Virus record (IMG/VR): IMGVR_UViG_3300008738_000007
Span: 1-40,429 of that record
Length of the DNA: 40,429 nt
From: a virus
Strand: one strand, 5' to 3'
Every line of letters begins with the position of its first letter. Position 1 is the first letter of the stretch. The notes under the pieces are model-generated. The model was not told where the DNA came from and searched no databases. It worked only from the letters and a program-made list of their open reading frames with translations. The position numbers and the translations under genes were made by a program. Positions 15,055 through 22,371 of this stretch are shown here, in pieces.

Positions 15055-15170
15055 GTGGTGCCGCCGAGGCGGGCGGGTGAGTGAAGCCCTCTCCCCCCCC
15101 CACCACCTTCACTCACCCGGCGCTGGAACAGTTTCCGTCCGGCAGCCGAGGTCCGTCTTGGCGGCACCAC
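15055..15170 (+). ncRNA. Nested long-stem RNA element with poly(C) loop
   Basis: An outer 11-bp stem (15055-15065 with 15160-15170) encloses an inner perfect 13-bp stem (15074-15086 with 15107-15119) whose 20-base loop is almost all pyrimidine with nine consecutive C. The remaining arm 15120-15159 is less structured. It fills the gap between the SSB gene and the ribosome site of the next gene (AAGGGAG at 15180). It could be a leader regulating the gene at 15194, or a stand-alone RNA. There is no U run. Confidence 0.55.
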
Positions 15171-15193
15171 ATTATTCACAAGGGAGTTGCACT

Positions 15194-15559
15194 ATGGCCG
15201 AGGCCAACAACCCGTTCGACAAGAACCGTGAGCCGAAGCGACACCGTGTAGCAGCCATGCTGCTCAGTACTGAAACAGTGTCGTGGACTGAAATCTGCGA
15301 GCAAGTCGGCAACCTTTCTCCACGCACCATGGGCTTTGTTCTTCGTGCCCTGGAGGACCAAGGAGTTACCGTGCTGAGGATGCGGGACTCAGAATACGGG
15401 ACGCTGTACCGCCATGACCCAGAGTGCCCGTTTGAGGAACGCTATCGGTTGAGCAAGACTGATGGGGCTGATGCTCACCGCCAACGATCAGAGCGTGAAC
15501 CTTATGAGCCGCCGCCCATCCAAGACCACCAAGCCAGCCAAGGTACTGGTGTGCGGTAA
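15194..15559 (+). CDS. 121-aa winged-helix-like protein, unknown
   Basis: ATG 15194 with AAGGGAG eight bases upstream. Residues about 15-60 (KRHRVAAMLLSTETVSWTEI, RTMGFVLRALEDQGVTVLRM) have the layout of a winged helix-turn-helix, then a Pro/Glu-rich tail. It follows the nested RNA element and may be regulated by it. No family named. Confidence 0.62.
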   Translation: MAEANNPFDKNREPKRHRVAAMLLSTETVSWTEICEQVGNLSPRTMGFVLRALEDQGVTVLRMRDSEYGTLYRHDPECPFEERYRLSKTDGADAHRQRSEREPYEPPPIQDHQASQGTGVR

Positions 15560-15809
15560 GTGTGGCCGGAGCGCTCTTTCGACGGAGGAGCGGGCAATGT
15601 GGTGGCTGGAGGGCATTAGCCCGCAGTGGTATTCCGTTGTGCGATGCCCTCGCCACATCACTGATTGGGCCATGCGGCAGGCCGGGTATCGGCGCACCAT
15701 GAAGTCGTATCAGTGGCGACGCTTAGGCCAGGAACATGACCGGCGCAGCAGTGTCCAAGAGTCGCTTTACTCACCGTTTTTCCACCCCGATGATGTTCAG
15801 GAGATTTGA
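15504..15809 (+). CDS. 101-aa zinc-ribbon-like protein, unknown
   Basis: Start ATG 15504 chosen to limit overlap with the previous gene (56 bases) and to keep the Cys pair VLVCGKCGRSALS. A later VVRCPRH may complete the metal site. The rest is basic with aromatic residues (AGYRRTMKSYQWRRLG). It ends 18 bases before the polymerase gene. No family recognised. Confidence 0.55.
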   Translation: MSRRPSKTTKPAKVLVCGKCGRSALSTEERAMWWLEGISPQWYSVVRCPRHITDWAMRQAGYRRTMKSYQWRRLGQEHDRRSSVQESLYSPFFHPDDVQEI

Positions 15810-15827
15810 TGCTCACACCCCCGCAGC

Positions 15828-18491
15828 ATGAGTAGCCAGTTCTTCCACACGCACGTTCACAGTGAGTTCTCCTGCCTAGACGGCATGGCCGACATAGGCA
15901 CCATGGTGGAGAAGGCTGTGAAGTTCAAGCAGCCGGGGCTAGCAATCACCGACCATGGCAACATGAGCGGCTGCTTCCAGTTGTATCAGGCGTGCCGCAG
16001 AGCGAACCTGCTCCCGTTCCCTGGACTAGAGGCGTATGTCGTTGATGACATCACCGACAAGACCGCCAAGCGCCATCACCTGACGCTGCTAGCCCTCAGC
16101 CGTGAGGGTTATTCGGCGCTGGTGCGACTGTGCAGCCAGTCGCATCGCCGTGAGCAGTATCACTACAAACCACGCATCTCACTATCTGACTTAGCCACCA
16201 TGAGCCGTGAAGGCCATGCAGATGGCATCGCTCTGCTGACCGGCTGCTACTTCGGCCTTGTTCAGCAAGCCATCGTCCGTGACGAGGAGCAGGGCAAGCG
16301 AATGGCTCAGATGTTGGCTGGCTGGTTCCCTCACACTTATGTGGAGATCCAACACCATTGCACCGACCATGGTGATGAATGGACCGACGACCTTCTAGCC
16401 GAGGCGCTGTGGCGAGTGGCTGCCGAGATCGGGCGTCCTGTCATCATCACTCAGGACTGCCATTACTGCGACAAGGCTCACAAGCCCCTCCATGATTTTA
16501 TGAAGTCCATCGCCTACTCAGGTGACATTGGAGATGTCTCTTTCCCTGGAGACAGTTACCACTTGGCCAGCACGCCATGGGTGAAGAAGCACTACAAGGC
16601 ACTCCCACACATCTGGTCTGGAGCGGAGGAGTCTTATCGCGACCTGCTGGAGCGGCACAAACTCACGCTCCCCATGCTGGACGACTACCGGTACCACATT
16701 CCCAAGGTGGCGTCTAAGCCACTGGGGAAACTGCGCCAACTGTGCGACCGGGCGATGAACGACCTCATGTTGGACACTGCGGACGAGTACTGCGAGCGGC
16801 TGGACTATGAACTGGGCGTGGTCAAGCAACTAGGCATGGCTGACTACTTCTTGCTAGTCCATGACTATGTGGAGTGGTGCCGCAAAGCGGGCATCTTGGT
16901 CATGGCCCGAGGGTCGGCATCAGGATCGCTGATCTGCTTTCTCCTGGGCATCACCCAAGTGAACCCCCTCCAGTGGGGCCTGACCTTCGACCGGTTCTTG
17001 ACACCTGATCGGATTCGCCCTCCCGACATTGACCTTGACGTAGAAGACACGCGCCGGGATGAGGTGGTCGAATACCTTGCCCACAAGTACGGAGTCGTGC
17101 AGATCGGCACCTACAACCGGCTAGGGCTGGATGCCGAGACAGGGCGGGGCGGGCTGTTTGTGCAGTACATGGCGGGGATGCGTAAGAGGCTGGGGGACGG
17201 ATTTGCCAAGCGTTTGGGCCGAGTCCAGAACGCCCATGATTTGGAAGCCGTGGACATAGAGGCAGCGCACAAACTGATGGCTCTGTCTGACATCCCGATT
17301 AGGCGATCACCCGGTGCCCATGCCGCTGGATTTGTGTTGACCCAGGACGACTACCCGCTGGACGACCTCATTCCGACCATGCTGATTCCCTCGTCTGACA
17401 CGACGGTTACTCAGATGACCATGGACGATGTAGAGGATGCTGGGTTTGTCAAGATTGACCTGTTAGGGCTGCGGTCCCTCACAACCATGCACCGGTGTTT
17501 GGAGTTGCTGGGACGCTCCGACAGATCATTCATTTCTTTGGATGACAAGAAGACCATGGCCTTTCTGAGAAAGGGGCGGCCTGACACGGGCATCTTCCAA
17601 CTTGAAGGGTTTACGGCCGCTCAGGGGTGCCGTGAGGTGAAGGCTAAGACAGTGGCCGACCTCGTGCTTATCAACGCCCTCTACCGGCCAGCCACCCGTG
17701 ACCATGGGTACACGGATCTGTTCCTGCACAATCGGGCACACCCTGAGAATGTCCAGTACCCCCATGAGGTTTTCAAGAAGCACCTTCAGGAGACTCATGG
17801 CGTTCCGGCGTTTCAAGAGCAGGTGCTTGCCATCCTCAAAGACTTGGGGATGCCCGTTGCAGAGATGAACGCCTTTTTGCAGGCCGTCAAAGGGAAGCAC
17901 GCCATAGCGGGCTATGCGGATAAGTCAGTCAAGACGTTCCAGGCCAACCGCGAGAAGTTTGAGGGGCTGTGCCAAACGGTGGGCATGGACCAGAGCGAAA
18001 TCAACGAAGCATGGTCGCTGGTCGAAGGGTTCGCTGCCTATGGGTTCAACCGTGCCCATGCCACGGCGTATGCCTTGTTCGGGTATCAGATGGCCTACTT
18101 GAAAGTTCACCACCCGCTGGAGTTCCATGCAGCGTTGCTGGAAACCACTGCTGGGTCGGACAAAGAGCAGAAGTACATCAAGGAGGCCAGGGCTATGGGC
18201 ATCAGAGTGCTGCCCGTGGACATCAACGAGTCGGGGGTGTCTTGGACCATGCACCCGCCCAAGAACGCATTGAGGCGGGGGCTGAAGTCAGTCAAGGGGG
18301 TTGGACAGGCTGCCGCAGAATGTGTCGCAGACCATGCACCATTCAGTAGTATTGACGACCTAGTATCAAGGTGCCCTGCCCGATCAGTAACAGGAGGCCG
18401 AGAGTGGTCGAAGACCGGCACTCTCAAAGGAACACTCCGGCATCTGCAACAGGCTGGGGCGCTCAAGACACTCGCCGTTTACCCAGAATGA
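15828..18491 (+). CDS. DNA polymerase III alpha-type polymerase (DnaE-like, short form)
   Basis: 887 aa. The N-terminal PHP domain has FFHTHVHSEFS and AITDHGNMSG, metal-binding residues intact, so a PHP phosphoesterase or proofreading activity is possible. The palm holds PDIDLDVED (D403, D405) with the preceding RGSASGSLICFLLGIT, and the third catalytic Asp in VKIDLLGLRSLT (D544). Finger motifs FQEQVLAILKDLGM and AYGFNRAHATAYALFGYQMAYLK follow (both in pieces of this family), then a helix-hairpin-helix GLKSVKGVGQAAAE. The OB and tau-binding regions of cellular DnaE (about 1150 aa) are missing. It is the probable replicase, working with the helicase and primase encoded at 2626-4777. Confidence 0.92.
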   Translation: MSSQFFHTHVHSEFSCLDGMADIGTMVEKAVKFKQPGLAITDHGNMSGCFQLYQACRRANLLPFPGLEAYVVDDITDKTAKRHHLTLLALSREGYSALVRLCSQSHRREQYHYKPRISLSDLATMSREGHADGIALLTGCYFGLVQQAIVRDEEQGKRMAQMLAGWFPHTYVEIQHHCTDHGDEWTDDLLAEALWRVAAEIGRPVIITQDCHYCDKAHKPLHDFMKSIAYSGDIGDVSFPGDSYHLASTPWVKKHYKALPHIWSGAEESYRDLLERHKLTLPMLDDYRYHIPKVASKPLGKLRQLCDRAMNDLMLDTADEYCERLDYELGVVKQLGMADYFLLVHDYVEWCRKAGILVMARGSASGSLICFLLGITQVNPLQWGLTFDRFLTPDRIRPPDIDLDVEDTRRDEVVEYLAHKYGVVQIGTYNRLGLDAETGRGGLFVQYMAGMRKRLGDGFAKRLGRVQNAHDLEAVDIEAAHKLMALSDIPIRRSPGAHAAGFVLTQDDYPLDDLIPTMLIPSSDTTVTQMTMDDVEDAGFVKIDLLGLRSLTTMHRCLELLGRSDRSFISLDDKKTMAFLRKGRPDTGIFQLEGFTAAQGCREVKAKTVADLVLINALYRPATRDHGYTDLFLHNRAHPENVQYPHEVFKKHLQETHGVPAFQEQVLAILKDLGMPVAEMNAFLQAVKGKHAIAGYADKSVKTFQANREKFEGLCQTVGMDQSEINEAWSLVEGFAAYGFNRAHATAYALFGYQMAYLKVHHPLEFHAALLETTAGSDKEQKYIKEARAMGIRVLPVDINESGVSWTMHPPKNALRRGLKSVKGVGQAAAECVADHAPFSSIDDLVSRCPARSVTGGREWSKTGTLKGTLRHLQQAGALKTLAVYPE

Positions 18492-18506
18492 AAAGAAAGG
18501 AAACTT

Positions 18507-19187
18507 ATGACCACCAACCTCGATTACAAGAACTTCTACAAGGGCATCCATCGGGGGAGAAGCCGCCTCCTGATGCTGGCCATACTTCGGTGGAAGTACG
18601 GCCATCGGTTCGTTGACGACAACGGGAAGTGCCGCACTCGCCTTTACCGCACGCTGCACTCTTACTTCCCCGACACGTTCAAGCCCGGCACCACCAAGAT
18701 TGAGAAAGATGCAGTTCTCCGAAAGATGGTGGAAGACGGACTCATCGGCTGGGACACTTCCAGCCATGGCACTTGGAGGATCTCGCTGACACGAGCGGGC
18801 GCACACTTTTTGTCGGTGTGCGAGCATGACCCGCGTTACAGCGAAGAACTGACCTTGGTGCGTGAGTACCACAAGGGGGTTTGGGCCGAGGGAAAGGGTC
18901 CGTTCCCCGGTCATATCGCTGCTGCACAGAAGGCTGCACAGAAGCCGGTGGAAGCGCCTCCGGCAGAAGCAGAAGGGGCTGAGATCACGGTTGCACCGGG
19001 GTGGGACGACACCTCAGACGATGCCCGCATCTCGCATGAGGATGGCACCAACATTGGATGGGCGCTGACGGACGGCACTGGCCGACACCATCTGGCTGCC
19101 AACCAAGACTTGCTTCGCACCATGGCTCGCCTTCGGGACGAAGGCCATCAGTCCATCGTGGTGCGGCCACTGCTGGTGACGGCGTGA
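18507..19187 (+). CDS. 226-aa winged-helix-like protein, unknown
   Basis: ATG 18507 with AAAGGAAA upstream, 15 bases after the polymerase. The first 110 residues contain RLLMLAILRWKYGHRFVDDN and DAVLRKMVEDGLIGWD followed by WRISLTRAGAHFLSV, which resembles a winged-helix DNA-binding fold. A Pro/Ala/Glu linker (KPVEAPPAEAEG) precedes a second small domain of about 70 residues. Context suggests a role in replication or recombination; none is demonstrable. Confidence 0.65.
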   Translation: MTTNLDYKNFYKGIHRGRSRLLMLAILRWKYGHRFVDDNGKCRTRLYRTLHSYFPDTFKPGTTKIEKDAVLRKMVEDGLIGWDTSSHGTWRISLTRAGAHFLSVCEHDPRYSEELTLVREYHKGVWAEGKGPFPGHIAAAQKAAQKPVEAPPAEAEGAEITVAPGWDDTSDDARISHEDGTNIGWALTDGTGRHHLAANQDLLRTMARLRDEGHQSIVVRPLLVTA

Positions 19188-19194
19188 TCGTGGC

Positions 19195-20241
19195 ATGAAG
19201 GCGACGGAGATCGCTGCCGAGATCAACAGCGTGCTAGGCGCTGGGACAGTCCGGCTGGGGTCGGACGACTCGCTGCGAGTCACGACCATCCCAACGGGCG
19301 TGCTGCCCATGGACTACTTGTTAGGTGGCGGCGTCCCGCGTGGGAGGTTCACTGAACTGTTCGGTGCGTACTCCACATTGAAGTCATATGTGGGGCTGTC
19401 AGCCATCGCTCAGTGCCAGGCTCAGGGTGGCACCTGTGCCATCGTGGACACGGAACACGCCTACGACCCTGAGTGGGCCACGAACATCGGCGTGGACACC
19501 AGCAGCCTGATCTATCAAGCGCCATCGTCGGGTGAAGAAGCCATCGACGTATCAGAGGTTCTGATTCGTAACGGCATCGACCTCCTAGTCTGGGACTCTG
19601 TGGCAGCCACGCTTCCACAGACAGAGGCCAACAAGCGGCTGGCGAACGAAACCATCCAACCAGCCCGACTGGCTGCCCTCATGTCTACTGGCCTACGGAA
19701 ACTGACCACGGCCAACTCCAACACAGCCGTCATCTTTATCAACCAGACGCGCCTCAATGTGGGCCAAATGTTTGGTGACCCCGAAACTGTTCCTGGCGGT
19801 AAGGCGCTGCCGTTCTATGCCAGCCATCGGGTGGCGCTGAGGAAAGCGGGCAAGGTCAAAGAGGGGGCCAAGGTCCATGACTCTGAGGGCAAGCAGACAA
19901 ACGTCAGCGTTGTCACGGCCCACAAGATTCGGGCCACATTGGAAAAGAGCAAACTGGCTGCACCATCCAAGGATGTGCTGTTCACTTTCGATCTAGCCCG
20001 TGGCGAGGTTGACAACGTGGGCTTTCTGATGACGCAAGGGGCCATTGACGGCCTAGTGCATAACGAAGGGAGAAAGTGGTGGGCGACAACAGACGAGATG
20101 ACCATGGACCCGGTGGTGGGGCGGGCGAAGTTTCGGGAGGCGTTGGCGAGCAATCCAGCCATGGTGGAGAGTCTGGCCAAATCCCTGGCCAACTTGAGTT
20201 CCCGTGGCAGCCAGGAAGCAGACAGCGGGACGGGAGACTGA
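19195..20241 (+). CDS. RecA/UvsX-like recombinase
   Basis: 348 aa. RecA-core features: GVLPMDYLLGGGVPRGRFTE, Walker A GAYSTLKS (57-64), CAIVDTEHAYDPEWA, Walker B LLVWDSVAATLP, and VIFINQTRLNVGQMFGDPE. The Walker A has Leu where bacterial RecA has Gly before Lys; T4 UvsX has Phe there, so this is closer to the phage branch in that respect. Metal-dependent strand exchange filaments are the family function. It heads a string of recombination nucleases (20253-22124). Residues after 330 are a Ser/Gly-rich tail. Confidence 0.87.
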   Translation: MKATEIAAEINSVLGAGTVRLGSDDSLRVTTIPTGVLPMDYLLGGGVPRGRFTELFGAYSTLKSYVGLSAIAQCQAQGGTCAIVDTEHAYDPEWATNIGVDTSSLIYQAPSSGEEAIDVSEVLIRNGIDLLVWDSVAATLPQTEANKRLANETIQPARLAALMSTGLRKLTTANSNTAVIFINQTRLNVGQMFGDPETVPGGKALPFYASHRVALRKAGKVKEGAKVHDSEGKQTNVSVVTAHKIRATLEKSKLAAPSKDVLFTFDLARGEVDNVGFLMTQGAIDGLVHNEGRKWWATTDEMTMDPVVGRAKFREALASNPAMVESLAKSLANLSSRGSQEADSGTGD

Positions 20242-20252
20242 CTGAGAAGGCC

Positions 20253-20501
20253 ATGGCCAAATCGCTAGGGGCTAAGCCGCACCCTGCATCGGGGGCGCTC
20301 CGAATCAAGCATGATGCGTCGGACCATGAAACTCTCTACGAGATCAAAGATGCCAACAAGACACACACCATCAAGGGCACAGAACTAACTTCGCTGTGGA
20401 AGGAGGCGACCATGGCTGAAAAACGACCGGTGTACGTTGTGCGCTTTAGGGATGCTGACATGGTGCTGTACTGCTCGTTGTCCAAAGGAGGGCGGGCGTG
20501 A
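20253..20501 (+). CDS. Small PD-(D/E)XK protein, probable Holliday-junction resolvase or nuclease
   Basis: 82 aa, ATG 20253 with GAGAAGG five bases upstream. Layout HPASGALRIKHDASDHETLY then EIKDANKTHTIKG, then a helix and PVYVVRFRD: acidic residues D21/D24, the E30-x-K32 pair and the following Lys fit the catalytic core of Hjc/RecU-type PD-(D/E)XK nucleases. It is at the minimum size for such a fold. It lies between the recombinase and a Cas4/RecB-like nuclease and overlaps the latter (GTGA). The fold is inferred from motif spacing only. Confidence 0.62.
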   Translation: MAKSLGAKPHPASGALRIKHDASDHETLYEIKDANKTHTIKGTELTSLWKEATMAEKRPVYVVRFRDADMVLYCSLSKGGRA

Positions 20502-21286
20502 GTGGCCTAAAGAAGATCGCCAAGGTGGCAAAGCAGCAGAGCAAGATCACGCCCAAACTGACCGGCTGGCTAGCCAACCATGACGAGGGGGTAGTCGTTG
20601 CTGATGCTGAGATGCAGAAAACGCTTCTCAGATTGCTAGCCCCTGGCGGCACCAGGGCCGGAGCCTTCCACCCATCACAGTTGTATCAGTGTGAGCGCAG
20701 GCAAGTGTTCGACTACTACGACGTTCCCCGCTTGAAGGAGTACAACCCGCAACTCCAGAACATCTTCAACGATGGGACTTGGAGGCACGCCCGCTGGCAG
20801 ATCATGCTGCTCCAGGCGGGGGTGCTTAGCAGCGTGGAGGTTGGGGTGGCCATGGAGGAGTACCGCCTGACTGGCTCCATGGATGGGGTGAGCGACTTTG
20901 GTGAAGATGTTTGGATGTTTGAGTTGAAAGGGACCAGTCAGTTCAGCACCGTCAAGAACCATGGTGCGCTCCCCGCTCATATCAAACAGGTGCATGGCTA
21001 CCTCCTGGCGTCTGGCTTGGACCAAGCGGTGGTGGTGTACGAGGACAAGTCCACACAAAACTGGTTGGAAGTGGAGGTTCACAGGGATGAGAGCACGATT
21101 GACGAGATCGTTGGCATCCTGGCCAGTCTGAACGTGGCCATCGAACACGACGAACTACCGGAGGTTCTAGATGAGTGCAAAGTCCGTAAGGGTTCGACGT
21201 TCACCAAGTGCCCCTACTCCCATGTCTGTCTCAGCGCCGTCAGCGCCGAAGACGCCATCGACTGGGGTCAGGCACTTTCGGGTTGA
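20498..21286 (+). CDS. Cas4/RecB-like PD-(D/E)XK exonuclease with Fe-S cysteines
   Basis: 262 aa, GTG in a GTGA overlap. A first cysteine in LYQCERRQVFDYY, then GTWRHARWQIML, LTGSMDGVSDFG (catalytic D) and VWMFELKGTSQF (E-x-K), HIKQVHGYLLASGLDQAVVV (QxxxY) and a terminal C-x8-C-x5-C set in DECKVRKGSTFTKCPYSHVC. This is the Cas4/AddB-type arrangement with an iron-sulfur cluster. Cas4-like phage proteins are ssDNA exonucleases that prepare ends for recombination; no CRISPR locus is seen, so a CRISPR role is not implied. Its neighbours are recombination proteins. Confidence 0.8.
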   Translation: MSGLKKIAKVAKQQSKITPKLTGWLANHDEGVVVADAEMQKTLLRLLAPGGTRAGAFHPSQLYQCERRQVFDYYDVPRLKEYNPQLQNIFNDGTWRHARWQIMLLQAGVLSSVEVGVAMEEYRLTGSMDGVSDFGEDVWMFELKGTSQFSTVKNHGALPAHIKQVHGYLLASGLDQAVVVYEDKSTQNWLEVEVHRDESTIDEIVGILASLNVAIEHDELPEVLDECKVRKGSTFTKCPYSHVCLSAVSAEDAIDWGQALSG

Positions 21287-21311
21287 GCAGGGCATCCCGT
21301 CGGTCACAGCC

Positions 21312-21608
21312 ATGAGAGACGAACTAGACGAGTACACCAGTGTGCTGTTGGGGCACTCCGACCCACCGGTTCAACCCGGCCCTATGGCACTGATGGAGTA
21401 CGCCAATGCCGTCTACAGCCGGGCGATGGAACTCACCATGCTGTTGCAACGGGCTGAGGCCGACGGCGTGGTGATGAAAGGCACCAAGACGTACCGTTTC
21501 CGCACAGGAGAACTCCGCACGTTCACTGAGATGGCAGCCAAAGCCATAGACCTGGGGAGCCGACGCATCACCATGGCGAAACTTGAAGCCGATTTGGCGC
21601 ACGGATAG
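21312..21608 (+). CDS. 98-aa helical protein, unknown
   Basis: ATG 21312 chosen because the upstream open frame overlaps the nuclease gene. Helical content is high (MALMEYANAVYSRAMELTML, LRTFTEMAAKAIDLGSRRIT) with a short basic hairpin GTKTYRFRTGE between helices. No family recognised. It sits between two nuclease genes. Confidence 0.58.
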   Translation: MRDELDEYTSVLLGHSDPPVQPGPMALMEYANAVYSRAMELTMLLQRAEADGVVMKGTKTYRFRTGELRTFTEMAAKAIDLGSRRITMAKLEADLAHG

Positions 21609-21614
21609 CGAGAC

Positions 21615-22124
21615 ATGATGATTGGGGTGCCAGAGGCCGTTGTGGTGGGAGTTGATCCTGCTTCTACAAGAGCAGCGTTTGTGGCTATCCATGAAGACGA
21701 GTTTCACCTTGCTGCCTATCCACGCTTGGGGCCAGCCGGTCCAATAGCCTGTGCCGCGGGGTGGGATGCCACACACGACTTTTTGGACTCGTTGCCATGG
21801 GATGCCAATATCCCCAGACATGCGTTTGTAGAGTGGCCGGTGTTGGGCCGAGGCGGGTTCCGTTCCACCATGGTGCAAGCCTTTACCTCCGGGGCCATAC
21901 AGGGTGCCCTCCACAACCGCGGGTGCTTCACGCATAGCGCCAATGTCTCATCATGGAAGAAGTCAGTCACCGGACGAGGCAACGCCACTAAGCCAGAGGT
22001 TGGCGCTGCCGTACAACTACGATGGCCTACTCTCCACGCCCGTGCAGGTGGCGATCAAGACCTCTATGACGCTGCCGCCATTGCCATCTACGGATGCTCT
22101 GTGGTGGGAGAGCAAGTGGCTTGA
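21615..22124 (+). CDS. RuvC-like Holliday-junction resolvase
   Basis: 169 aa with the RNase-H-fold order of RuvC: first Asp in VVVGVDPASTRAAFVAI (D14), Glu in HAFVEWPVLGRGG (E73), a basic region NVSSWKKSVTGRGNATKPEV, and terminal acidic residues in GGDQDLYDAAAIAIYG (D147, D149, D152). Resolves four-way junctions made during recombination and before packaging. The end overlaps the WhiB gene by about 59 bases in another frame. A second possible resolvase is at 20253; having both would be redundant or indicate different substrates. Confidence 0.78.
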   Translation: MMIGVPEAVVVGVDPASTRAAFVAIHEDEFHLAAYPRLGPAGPIACAAGWDATHDFLDSLPWDANIPRHAFVEWPVLGRGGFRSTMVQAFTSGAIQGALHNRGCFTHSANVSSWKKSVTGRGNATKPEVGAAVQLRWPTLHARAGGDQDLYDAAAIAIYGCSVVGEQVA

Positions 22125-22371
22125 CTATGCGGCGTGCAAAGGAAAGACAGACCTGTTTTTCCAGCACCGCTGTAGTACCAGATGCGACCAACACCCTTCT
22201 GGCTGTGATCGGTTACAGTGCGTTTGTGACGCCAAGGAAATCTGCGCCGCCTGCCCGGTTCTTGCCCATTGCCGCATCTGGTCTATTGAGGACAGCCTTC
22301 AGCATGGCATTGCAGGTGCCATGACTGAGCGGGAGCGCCTGCGTTTCAGGCAACAAAGGGAGCAGTTATGA
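22066..22371 (+). CDS. WhiB-family iron-sulfur transcription regulator with a cysteine-rich insertion
   Basis: 101 aa from ATG 22066; the exact start is uncertain. The four cluster cysteines are C24 (YAACKG), C60 and C63 (EICAACPV), C69 (LAHC), with the C-x2-C-x5-C spacing of WhiB, followed by GIAGAMTERERLRFR in the position of the usual G[VI]WGG turn and basic end; the Trp is absent. Between C24 and C60 there are five further cysteines (C36, C40, C47, C52, C54), which is unusual. Phage WhiB proteins such as mycobacteriophage TM4 gp49 act on host WhiB2 targets and affect septation and superinfection. Stop overlaps the ParB gene start (ATGA). The gene is strong evidence of an actinobacterial host. 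Confidence 0.88.
   Translation: MTLPPLPSTDALWWESKWLDYAACKGKTDLFFQHRCSTRCDQHPSGCDRLQCVCDAKEICAACPVLAHCRIWSIEDSLQHGIAGAMTERERLRFRQQREQL

Noticed and set aside
20498-21286. Cas4-like nuclease as a sign of a CRISPR system
   Set aside because: No repeat-spacer array or other cas gene is present; phage Cas4-like nucleases belong to recombination modules, as the neighbours show.
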